Part shown: positions 57,529-64,000 of the stretch, one piece after another
Position numbering within the stretch: position 1 is the stretch's first letter
Layout of the letters: every line of letters starts with the position of its first letter
Translations under genes and position numbers: made by a program
The notes under the pieces: generated by a model
Told to the model about the DNA's origin: nothing
The model's database searches: none
What the model saw: only the letters and a program-made list of their open reading frames with translations
DNA from: Saccharopolyspora flava
GTDB lineage: Bacteria; Actinomycetota; Actinomycetes; Mycobacteriales; Pseudonocardiaceae
Direction: 5' to 3'
DNA: 64,000 bases
NCBI RefSeq assembly: GCF_900116135.1
Contig: NZ_FOZX01000006.1
Location: 248,001-312,000, forward strand

Positions 57529-57933
57529 TCACTGGACGGTGATCGTGACGCCCGGGACCGAGCCGCCGCCGACGCGGGCGTGCACCAGGTACTGACCGGG
57601 CGCGACGTCGCCGATGGTGGCGATCGCGTCGGCGCTGCCGTCGACGTCGCTGACGACGTGGGCGACGCCCTCGTCGGCGCCCATCGGGTGCTCGGAGTCG
57701 CGGACGAACGAGCCGGAGGAGATCCAGCTCAGCGCCTCCGGGCCGTGGTCGATGTGGATCCGGACCTGCTCGCCCGGGTGAACGACGGTGTGGTCGACGC
57801 TCAGCCCGCCACCCTGGGCGACGACCGCGGCGGGGGCCGGGCCGGCGGTGGTGGCGGTGGCCAGCGGGGCGACGGTGGTCAGCGCGAGCCCGGCGAGAGC
57901 GGCCCCGGCGAGTGCGGTGGTGAAGCGGCGCAT
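57529..57933 (-). CDS. Small secreted protein of unknown function
   Basis: A 134-residue exported protein. A signal peptide ([20 protein letters not shown], cleavage near ATATT or ATA-TAG) precedes a ~100-residue domain of predicted beta strands ([42 protein letters not shown]), which suggests an Ig-like beta sandwich. There are no cysteines. ATG 57933 is the start, with AGGGGATT upstream. It is 107 bp from the MBL gene on the same strand. I do not recognise a family. Confidence 0.82.
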   Translation of the reverse strand: MRRFTTALAGAALAGLALTTVAPLATATTAGPAPAAVVAQGGGLSVDHTVVHPGEQVRIHIDHGPEALSWISSGSFVRDSEHPMGADEGVAHVVSDVDGSADAIATIGDVAPGQYLVHARVGGGSVPGVTITVQ

Positions 57934-58095
57934 GGCGAAATCCCCTCAGTGTCAGCGTTGTTGTTGCTGTCCTGAAGACGCCCGGGTCGCCGAGAGGTTC
58001 GAACCACTGCCCGATTTGTGTCCCACGTCACCGAGAGCGGGTGAGCTGTGACGCACGTCGGGCCCCTGCGCGGACGGGTGAACTCCCAGCTCAGG

Positions 58096-58101
58096 TACGC
58101 T
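58096..58101 (+). promoter_or_regulatory. -10 element TACGCT upstream of purS
   Basis: TACGCT, as in purD, followed by a leader of about 55 nt before the purS GTG at 58165. Unlike purD, purS has a leader and a Shine-Dalgarno sequence. Confidence 0.45.
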
Positions 58102-58119
58102 GCGCGGGTACTGCTGGCC

Positions 58120-58138
58120 ATCCGCCGGACCGGCGGAT
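58120..58138 (+). promoter_or_regulatory. Hairpin in the purS leader
   Basis: ATCCGCCG-GAC-CGGCGGAT forms a perfect 8 bp stem with a 3-nt loop within the short leader of the purSQL operon, 26 bp before the start codon. It could be an attenuation or stability element; it does not resemble the purine riboswitch. Confidence 0.4.
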
Positions 58139-58164
58139 CTGCACGGAAACCGGGAGCAGCACCC

Positions 58165-58404
58165 GTGGCCCGAGTCGTTGTCGACGTCATGCCCAAGCAG
58201 GAGATCCTCGACCCGCAGGGACAGGCGGTGGCCAACGCGCTGCCCCGTCTCGGGTTCGACGGGATCACCGAAGTCCGCCAGGGGAAGCGGTTCGAGCTGG
58301 AGGTCGCCGACGACGTCGACGACGCCACCCTCGCCAACATCGCCGAGACCCTGCTGGCCAACCCCGTGATCGAGGACTTCGAGGTTCGGCGGGTGGAAGC
58401 ATGA
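58165..58404 (+). CDS. purS: FGAM synthase subunit PurS
   Basis: A 79-residue small subunit of the three-part formylglycinamidine synthase. It begins [21 protein letters not shown] and contains [22 protein letters not shown], the family's core, followed by the helical [22 protein letters not shown] at 58165 follows GGGAG by 8 bp. Its stop overlaps the purQ start (ATGA). PurS bridges PurQ and PurL for ammonia transfer. Confidence 0.95.
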   Translation: MARVVVDVMPKQEILDPQGQAVANALPRLGFDGITEVRQGKRFELEVADDVDDATLANIAETLLANPVIEDFEVRRVEA

Positions 58405-59078
58405 GCGCGAAGGTCGGGATCATCACCTTCCCCGGCACGCTCGACGACGTCGACGCCGCGCGCGCGGTGCGCCGCGCCGGTGGCGAGGCCGTCGCCCTCT
58501 GGCACGCCGACCACGACCTCAAGGGCGTGGACGCCGTGGTCGTGCCCGGCGGGTTCTCCTACGGCGACTACCTGCGCTGCGGCGCGATCGCCAAGTTCGC
58601 CCCCGTGATGACCGAGGTCATCATCGCCGCGGGCAAGGGGATGCCGGTGCTGGGCGTGTGCAACGGCTTCCAGATCCTCTGCGAGTCCGGCCTGCTGCCG
58701 GGCGTGCTCACCCGCAACGCGGGCCTGCACTACGTGTGCCGCGACCAGTGGCTGAAGGTGGAGAACAACTCCAGCGCCTGGACCACGCGCTACGACGCCG
58801 GTGCCGAGCTGCTCATCCCGATCAAGCACGGCGAGGGCAACTACATGGCCGACCAGGCCGTCCTCGACCAGCTGGAGGGCGAGGGCCGCGTGCTGTTCCG
58901 CTACGCCGGGGAGAACCCGAACGGGTCGCAGCGCGACATCGCGGGCATCACCGACGCGCGCGGGCGGGTCGCCGGCATGATGCCGCACCCCGAGCACGCG
59001 ATCGACCCGCTGACCGGGCCCACCGACGACGGCCTCGGCATGTTCCTGTCCGTTCTGGATTCTTTGGTGGCAGCGTGA
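58401..59078 (+). CDS. purQ: FGAM synthase glutaminase subunit PurQ
   Basis: A 225-residue class I glutamine amidotransferase. The nucleophile is the cysteine in [11 protein letters not shown], with the His-Glu pair in PHPEHAIDP. It releases ammonia from glutamine for PurL. The ATG at 58401 overlaps the purS stop and its own stop overlaps the purL GTG (GTGA), so purS, purQ and purL are tightly coupled. Confidence 0.97.
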   Translation: MSAKVGIITFPGTLDDVDAARAVRRAGGEAVALWHADHDLKGVDAVVVPGGFSYGDYLRCGAIAKFAPVMTEVIIAAGKGMPVLGVCNGFQILCESGLLPGVLTRNAGLHYVCRDQWLKVENNSSAWTTRYDAGAELLIPIKHGEGNYMADQAVLDQLEGEGRVLFRYAGENPNGSQRDIAGITDARGRVAGMMPHPEHAIDPLTGPTDDGLGMFLSVLDSLVAA

Positions 59079-61357
59079 CCGACAAGATCGATTCCGTCGG
59101 GGTGGCCGAGAAGTCTCCCGACGTCGACCAGCCCTACCGCGAGCTGGGGCTCAAGGACGACGAGTACCAGCGGATCCGCGAGATCCTCGGCCGCAGGCCC
59201 ACCGAGGCCGAGCTGGCGATGTACTCGGTGATGTGGAGCGAGCACTGCTCCTACAAGTCCTCCAAGGTCCACCTGAAGTACTTCGGCGAGACCACCACCG
59301 ACGAGATGCGCGCCAAGATGCTCGCCGGCATCGGCGAGAACGCGGGCGTGGTCGACATCGGTGACGGCTGGGCGGTCACCTTCAAGCTGGAGAGCCACAA
59401 CCACCCGTCCTACGTCGAGCCCTACCAGGGCGCGGCCACGGGCGTCGGCGGCATCGTCCGCGACATCATGGCGATGGGCGCCCGCCCGGTCGCCGTCGCC
59501 GACCCGCTGCGGTTCGGCCCGGCCGAGGCCGAGGACACCAAGCGCGTGCTGCCCGGCGTGGTCGCCGGCGTCGGCGGCTACGGCAACTGCCTGGGCCTGC
59601 CGAACATCGGCGGCGAGGTCGTCTTCGACGACACCTACGCGGGGAACCCACTGGTCAACGCCATGTGCGTGGGCGTGATGAAGACCGAGGACCTGCACCT
59701 CGCGCACGCCACCGGCCAGGGCAACAAGATCATCCTGTTCGGCGCCCGCACCGGTCTCGACGGCATCGGCGGCGTGTCCGTGCTGGCCTCGGAGACCTTC
59801 GACGGCGACGAGAGCGCGGGCGGCCGCAAGAAGCTGCCGAGCGTGCAGGTCGGCGACCCGTTCGCCGAGAAGGTGCTCATCGAGTGCTGCCTGGACCTGT
59901 ACCACTCCGGCCTGGTCGTGGGCATCCAGGACCTCGGCGGTGCCGGGCTGTCCTGCGCGACCTCCGAGCTGGCCGCGGCCGGTGACGGCGGCATGCGCGT
60001 CGACCTCGACCAGGTCCCGCTGCGCGCCACCGGCATGAACGCCGCCGAGATCCTCTCCAGCGAGTCCCAGGAGCGCATGTGCGCGGTCGTGGACCCGTCC
60101 AAGGTGGACGAGTTCATGGAGGTCTGCCGGAAGTGGGACGTCACCGCGAACGTCATCGGTGAGGTCACCGACGGCGAGAACCTGGAGATCTACTGGCAGG
60201 GCGAGCTCGTCGTGGACGTGCCGCCGCGCACCGTGGCCCACCACGGCCCGGTCTACGAGCGTCCCGTCGAGCGGCCGGGCGAGCAGGACCTCATCGCCGC
60301 CGACAACGCCAACACGCTGGCGCGCCCGTCCACCCCGGACGAGCTGCGCGAGACCATCCTGACGATGGCGGCCTCGCCGAACCTGTGCTCGCGCGCGTGG
60401 GTCACCGACCAGTACGACCGCTACGTCCGCGGCAACACGGTGCTGGCCCAGCCGTCCGACGGCGGTGTGCTGCGCATCGACGAGGAGACCGGGCGCGGCA
60501 TCGCGGTCGCCACCGACTGCAACGCCCGCTACACCCGCCTCGACCCCTACACCGGCGCGCAGCTGGCGCTGGCCGAGGCCTACCGGAACGTGGCCACCAC
60601 CGGTGCCACGCCGATGGCCGTCACCAACTGCCTGAACTTCGGTTCGCCGGAGGACCCGGGCGTGATGTGGCAGTTCCAGCAGGCGGTGCGCGGCCTGGCC
60701 GACGCCTGCGCCGAGCTGGGCATCCCGGTGACCGGCGGCAACGTCAGCTTCTACAACCAGACCGGGCAGCAGGCGATCCTGCCGACCCCGGTCGTGGGCG
60801 TGCTCGGCACGATCGACGACGTCACCCGCCGCATCCCCACCGGCATCGGCGGTGAGGAGGGCGAGACGCTGATCCTGCTCGGCGAGACGCGCGAGGAGTT
60901 CGGCGGTTCGGAGTGGTCCCGGGTGGCCCACGACCACCTCGGCGGCACGCCGCCGCAGGTCGACCTGGCCCGCGAGAAGCTGCTGGCCGACGTCGTGCTG
61001 GCGGGTTCCCGCGACGGCATGATCTCCGCCGCGCACGACCTGTCCGAGGGCGGTCTGGCGCAGGCGCTGGTCGAGACGGCGCTGATCGGCGAGTGCGGTG
61101 CCCGCGTGGTGCTGCCGGAGGGCGTGGACCCGTTCGTCCAGCTGTTCTCCGAGTCGTCCGGCCGGATCCTGGTGGCGGTCCCGCGGTCGGAGGAGCTGCG
61201 CTTCACCGACATGTGCACCGCCCGCGGCCTGCCGTGGGCCAAGGTCGGCGTCGCCGACGCGGGTTCGAACTCCCTGGACATCCAGGACGTCGCCGAGATC
61301 CCGCTGCCCGAGCTCCGCGAAGCCTGGGAAGGCACCCTGCCGAAGCTCTTCGGCTGA
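59075..61357 (+). CDS. purL: FGAM synthase subunit PurL (small type)
   Basis: A 760-residue ATP-dependent synthase, the small-type PurL that needs PurQ and PurS. It starts after [14 protein letters not shown] with [23 protein letters not shown], has [34 protein letters not shown] (ATP and FGAR binding) and [12 protein letters not shown] in the second half. The GTG at 59075 overlaps the purQ stop. A hairpin and then a five-unit 24 bp array follow. Confidence 0.98.
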   Translation: MTDKIDSVGVAEKSPDVDQPYRELGLKDDEYQRIREILGRRPTEAELAMYSVMWSEHCSYKSSKVHLKYFGETTTDEMRAKMLAGIGENAGVVDIGDGWAVTFKLESHNHPSYVEPYQGAATGVGGIVRDIMAMGARPVAVADPLRFGPAEAEDTKRVLPGVVAGVGGYGNCLGLPNIGGEVVFDDTYAGNPLVNAMCVGVMKTEDLHLAHATGQGNKIILFGARTGLDGIGGVSVLASETFDGDESAGGRKKLPSVQVGDPFAEKVLIECCLDLYHSGLVVGIQDLGGAGLSCATSELAAAGDGGMRVDLDQVPLRATGMNAAEILSSESQERMCAVVDPSKVDEFMEVCRKWDVTANVIGEVTDGENLEIYWQGELVVDVPPRTVAHHGPVYERPVERPGEQDLIAADNANTLARPSTPDELRETILTMAASPNLCSRAWVTDQYDRYVRGNTVLAQPSDGGVLRIDEETGRGIAVATDCNARYTRLDPYTGAQLALAEAYRNVATTGATPMAVTNCLNFGSPEDPGVMWQFQQAVRGLADACAELGIPVTGGNVSFYNQTGQQAILPTPVVGVLGTIDDVTRRIPTGIGGEEGETLILLGETREEFGGSEWSRVAHDHLGGTPPQVDLAREKLLADVVLAGSRDGMISAAHDLSEGGLAQALVETALIGECGARVVLPEGVDPFVQLFSESSGRILVAVPRSEELRFTDMCTARGLPWAKVGVADAGSNSLDIQDVAEIPLPELREAWEGTLPKLFG

Positions 61358-61372
61358 CCCTTCATTCGACGG

Positions 61373-61400
61373 GGGCCCCGACCACTTCGGTCGGGGCTCT
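61373..61400 (+). terminator. Terminator of purSQL
   Basis: A 9-11 bp G+C-rich hairpin (GCCCCGACC at 61375-61383 with GGTCGGGGC at 61389-61397), 16 bp after the purL stop, followed by TCT. Confidence 0.75.
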
Positions 61401-61418
61401 CGCCATTCCGCCCCCGGC

Positions 61419-61460
61419 CGCAGGCCATCCCGATCCCCAGTCGCAGGCCATCCCGGTCCC
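61419..61460. repeat. Short tandem repeat after purL, CGCAGGCCATCCCG
   Basis: CGCAGGCCATCCCG occurs at 61419 and at 61442, followed by related CGGTC/CCCGTC stretches. Period is 23 bp. It may be a decayed outer part of the neighbouring array; I cannot show that it has a function. Confidence 0.5.
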
Positions 61461-61514
61461 CGGTCGTCTCGGTCCCCCGTCGTCCCGGTGAGGCTCGTAC
61501 CTCCCGACGGTGCC

Positions 61515-61646
61515 GGGGTGACCCGAATACTCCGGTATTCCGTTACCCGATTACGGCGGTATTCCGTGACCGGATTACTCCGGTATTCGGGGACCCGATT
61601 ACGGCGGTATTCCGCGTGCCGATTACCGGCGTAATCGGGTCACCCC
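61515..61646. repeat. 24-bp-period palindromic array, locus 5 (5 units)
   Basis: Five units of exactly 24 bp start at 61521, 61545, 61569, 61593 and 61617 (cores such as CCCGATTACGGCGGTATTCC, CCGGATTACTCCGGTATTC). The array is enclosed by a 16 bp inverted repeat with one mismatch (61515-61530 and 61631-61646). It lies between the convergent purL and GH25 genes, ending 11 bp before the GH25 stop codon. It matches the subtype at 18613. Confidence 0.92.
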
Positions 61647-61656
61647 GAGGCCGGGG

Positions 61657-62445
61657 TCAGCCGTGGGCGAGGGCTTGGAGGGCGGACATCGGGCCGTTGA
61701 AGTGGTTCTGGTCCAGCGGGTCCGAGGTGTGCTGCCAGAAGGTCCAGTACAGCCAGCCGGTCGGGAGGGCGCCGGGGGTGTCCGCGTAGCGGGCGATCCA
61801 GAGCGGGTTGGTGGTGGCGAAGTTGCCGACGCCGCACTGGGTCCACCAGTTGGTGCTGGTGTAGATGACCGGGTAGCGGCCGGTGCGGGCGCGGTAGGTG
61901 TCGCTGAAGTCCTTGATCCACCCGGTGAGCGCCTCGCCGCTCATGTCGTAGCAGGTCTGCCCGTACGGGTTGTACTCCACGTCGAGCGCGCCGGGCAGGG
62001 TGCGGCCGTCGGCGGACCAGCCGCCGCCGTGGTCGACGAAGTAGTGCGCCTGGTCGGCGCCGCTGGAGGCATTGGGGATCGCGAAGTGGTAGGCGCCGCG
62101 GATCATCCCGACGTCGTAGGAGCCGGTGTACTGCTGCCCGAAGTAGGGGTTGGTGTAGCTGGTGGACTCGGTGGCCTTGACGTAGGCGAACCGCTTGCCC
62201 TGCCCGTACCAGGCCGGCCAGTCCACGTTGCCCTGGTAGCTGGCGACGTCCATGCCGGGCACGCTGAGCAGCGGGTCGAGCTCCGGCAGCGGCAGCGGGT
62301 CGAGCGGTTCGAACTTGCGGATCTGCGACCCCAGCGTCGCGTTGTCCTCGTCGGTGATCGCCGGGCTCGCCTGGGCGGGGGCGGTGATCACCGCGCAGGC
62401 CACCGCGAACATCGCTACCAGGGCTGATCGACAGCGTGCCGTCAT
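61657..62445 (-). CDS. Secreted GH25 lysozyme
   Basis: A 262-residue exported muramidase. A signal peptide (VAMFAVACAVITAPAQASP) precedes the catalytic GH25 domain (~60-262): GMDVASYQGNVDWPAWYGQG, FAYVKATESTSYTNPYF (catalytic Asp/Glu region), GAYHFAIPNASSGADQAHYFV, LDVEYNPYG (second catalytic Asp-Glu) and VIYTSTNWWTQCG. The protein would cleave peptidoglycan in the cell wall or as an antibacterial. The ATG 62445 is the start. The 3' end faces the 24 bp array. Confidence 0.94.
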   Translation of the reverse strand: MTARCRSALVAMFAVACAVITAPAQASPAITDEDNATLGSQIRKFEPLDPLPLPELDPLLSVPGMDVASYQGNVDWPAWYGQGKRFAYVKATESTSYTNPYFGQQYTGSYDVGMIRGAYHFAIPNASSGADQAHYFVDHGGGWSADGRTLPGALDVEYNPYGQTCYDMSGEALTGWIKDFSDTYRARTGRYPVIYTSTNWWTQCGVGNFATTNPLWIARYADTPGALPTGWLYWTFWQHTSDPLDQNHFNGPMSALQALAHG

Positions 62446-62864
62446 CGTCGCCTCGCATCACGGGTGGTCGTGGGCCGTGTCGGGTGGCTACGCATCGTGC
62501 CCCGAAAGTGTCGCGAATGTTTTCCGAGGGCGGAAGATGCTGTGTTAGCTTTTGACCGGATCGGCTCAATCCGTACCTCTGCGGGGCACCCGAACAGGGG
62601 TTTTGGCGAGGAGTTGCCAGCGCAACCTCTTGGGGTGGGTTGAGCGTCTAAGAGTTGGGGGACCGAACTCCGCCACCGCTGCGCGGTGAATGCGATCGCG
62701 GACGGTAGCGGTGCTGTGCGCGTGGGTCGCGCGGATGGCCGCCCGACATCGGTGTGACGGTTGCTCCGCGTGCCGTACGTGATGTTCGACCGCCAGGCTC
62801 ATCCGGTCGTATGCTCCGACGAGAAACGGCCCGGGCTAGGACGACGAGTGGAGGGCGCCCAGGC
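62446..62864. other. 419 bp divergent intergenic region
   Basis: No credible gene: the short ORFs here (for example 62566-62802 on the minus strand) have no family resemblance and unlikely composition. A plausible promoter for the GGDEF gene is TTGACC at 62552-62557 and TACCTC at 62574-62579 (16 bp spacing). A+T content is raised at 62540-62580. No repeat of the three families is present. Confidence 0.45.
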
Positions 62865-64000
62865 ATGACTGGCTGGACCGCGCCGGTGCCCAGCGCTCAC
62901 GAGGTGGCCGCCAAGGTGAACCGAACCGACCGACGACGTTTCGCCGCGGTCTGGGCTCAGGCGTTGATGGGGACCAGCTACGTCCCGATGACCAGCGCCG
63001 AGGTCGAAGGCCGTCTGCAGGGCTACACCGACCGGCTGGTCGACGCGCTGATCGGTGAGCCGTTCGACGCCTCGCCCGCGCGGGCGGTGGGCGTCGACCT
63101 CGTCGGCGTGCACTTCACCAGCGCCGAATCGCTGGCGCGCACCGTCGAGCTCATCGGCGGCGAGATCCTCGACGTGCTGCACCTCGGCGACGACCCCGTG
63201 TGGCGCGGCCGGGTCGCCGCGCTGCAGGCCGCGCTGTGCTCGGGGTTCGTGCAGGCCGCGCGCAAGCGCACGCTCGACGAGCAGGAGGCCATCCGGCAGG
63301 CCGTGCTCGACGCCCGCGACGCGGTCGAGCTCGCGCTGCGCACCAGCGAGGCCCGCTTCCGCGCGATCTTCTCCGAAGCGGCCATCGGCATCGGCATCGC
63401 CGACACCGAGGGACGGATCCTGGAGGTCAACGGCTCGCTGGCGCGCATCCTCGGCCGCTCCGCCGACGACATCCGCCGGATGCAGGTCGCCGACATGGTG
63501 CACCCGGCCGACCCGGACCGGACCTGGGAGCTCTACGAGGAGCTGCTGCGCGGCGAGCGCGAGCAGTTCCGGGTGGAGAAGCAGTTCTCGCGGCCCAGCG
63601 GCAAGACCGTGTGGACCGAGCTGTTCGTGTCCCTGATCCGCGACGAGGACGGCAAGCCGCTGTACCAGGTGGCGCTGATCGAGGACGTCACCGACCGCCG
63701 CGAGCTGCAGGAACGCCTCCGCTACCAGGCGATGCACGATCCGCTCACCGCGCTGCCGAACCGCGCGCTGTTCCTCGACCGGCTGGAGTCGGTGCTGCAG
63801 CGGCACGGACCGGAGGACCGGGTCGCGCTGTGCTACATGGACCTCGACGGGTTCAAGGTCATCAACGACAGCCTCGGTCACCACGTCGGCGACGACCTGC
63901 TGGTCACCGTCGCCGAGCGGCTGGCGGCGACGGTGCAGGGCGATGACCGGCTGGTCGCGCGGATGGGCGGCGACGAGTTCGTCATCCTGCTGCAGAACTC
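62865..64000 (+). CDS. PAS-GGDEF signalling protein, incomplete at window end
   Basis: The first 378 residues of a cyclic-di-GMP signalling protein; the 3' end lies outside the window. The N-terminal ~145 residues (a helical region beginning [18 protein letters not shown] and rich in Ala/Arg) match no domain I know and probably sense something. A coiled-coil linker precedes a PAS domain at about 160-285 ([21 protein letters not shown] and ILGRSADDI). The GGDEF domain starts at ~288 with [21 protein letters not shown] and includes [14 protein letters not shown] and the active-site [12 protein letters not shown]. It is therefore probably an active diguanylate cyclase; an EAL domain often follows in such actinobacterial proteins. 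ATG at 62865 has GGAGGG upstream. Confidence 0.9.
   Translation, partial: MTGWTAPVPSAHEVAAKVNRTDRRRFAAVWAQALMGTSYVPMTSAEVEGRLQGYTDRLVDALIGEPFDASPARAVGVDLVGVHFTSAESLARTVELIGGEILDVLHLGDDPVWRGRVAALQAALCSGFVQAARKRTLDEQEAIRQAVLDARDAVELALRTSEARFRAIFSEAAIGIGIADTEGRILEVNGSLARILGRSADDIRRMQVADMVHPADPDRTWELYEELLRGEREQFRVEKQFSRPSGKTVWTELFVSLIRDEDGKPLYQVALIEDVTDRRELQERLRYQAMHDPLTALPNRALFLDRLESVLQRHGPEDRVALCYMDLDGFKVINDSLGHHVGDDLLVTVAERLAATVQGDDRLVARMGGDEFVILLQN

Noticed and set aside
62566-62866. Short ORFs before the GGDEF gene
   Set aside because: No recognisable sequence, no ribosome-binding site, overlapping the putative promoter of the GGDEF gene.

Overview
The window is chromosomal DNA from a high-GC actinobacterium (roughly 70% G+C by eye). 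GTG and TTG starts are common and several genes look leaderless. A dnaK-grpE-dnaJ-hspR operon carries HspR (HAIR) operators, nagA has a DasR-type (dre) site, and the gene families are those of mycolic-acid-lacking filamentous actinomycetes. My best guess is the Pseudonocardiaceae (Saccharopolyspora or a relative); the species cannot be fixed from the sequence alone. From memory, the content follows two Mycobacterium tuberculosis blocks: about Rv0338c-Rv0385 (Fe-S reductase, dnaK operon, purA, DUF3151, fba, DedA, TrmH, pyrE, clpB, flavohemoglobin) and about Rv0772-Rv0803 (purD, purB, purC, DUF2334, purS, purQ, purL). This is therefore largely core chromosome, with no phage, plasmid, insertion sequence, rRNA or tRNA visible.

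Layout. 1-6.9 kb: sugar MFS porter, XRE/DUF5753 regulator with a divergent small partner, a large membrane Fe-S oxidoreductase, a DUF1707 protein, and an SMR efflux pump with its TetR gene. 7-11.5 kb: the heat-shock operon dnaK-grpE-dnaJ-hspR. 11.6-18.5 kb: flavohemoglobin-type protein, PPOX-family protein, two MarR genes, a 14-TM exporter fused to carboxypeptidase-regulatory (Ig-like) repeats, and a YceI protein with a similar module. 18.8-25.3 kb: AGCS symporter, clpB (HAIR-controlled), MFS exporter and TetR pair. 25.4-35.6 kb: membrane protein, SDR, pyrE, TrmH-like methylase, DedA, nagA, ECF sigma factor, YciI, fba, DUF3151, FUSC-like protein, secreted HNH nuclease. 35.8-45.6 kb: conserved neighbour of purA, purA, Na+/H+ antiporter, secreted GDPD, purD, aminotransferase, small membrane protein, HAD hydrolase, threonine aldolase. 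45.7-54.9 kb: ECF sigma/anti-sigma pair, TetR, small zinc-finger-like gene, heterodimeric ABC exporter, thrC, purB, TenA. 54.9-64 kb: purC, DUF2334 protein, MBL hydrolase, secreted protein, purSQL operon, GH25 lysozyme, and a PAS-GGDEF protein cut by the window end.

How the genes work together. Much of the window is de novo purine synthesis (purA, B, C, D, L, Q, S) plus pyrE. Chaperones (DnaK-GrpE-DnaJ and ClpB) share one HspR regulon inside the window. Efflux pumps are paired with local TetR or MarR regulators.

The most unusual content lies between genes. Three families of palindromic repeats recur only downstream of genes: (i) arrays of 3-5 units with a period of 24 bp (one unit is 23 bp) at five loci, folding into long hairpins; (ii) a ~70 bp element with ~17 bp terminal inverted repeats at four loci; and (iii) a palindrome centred on AGTTTTCATGAAAACT at three sites. 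I know of no description of these families and treat them as the best candidates for something new.
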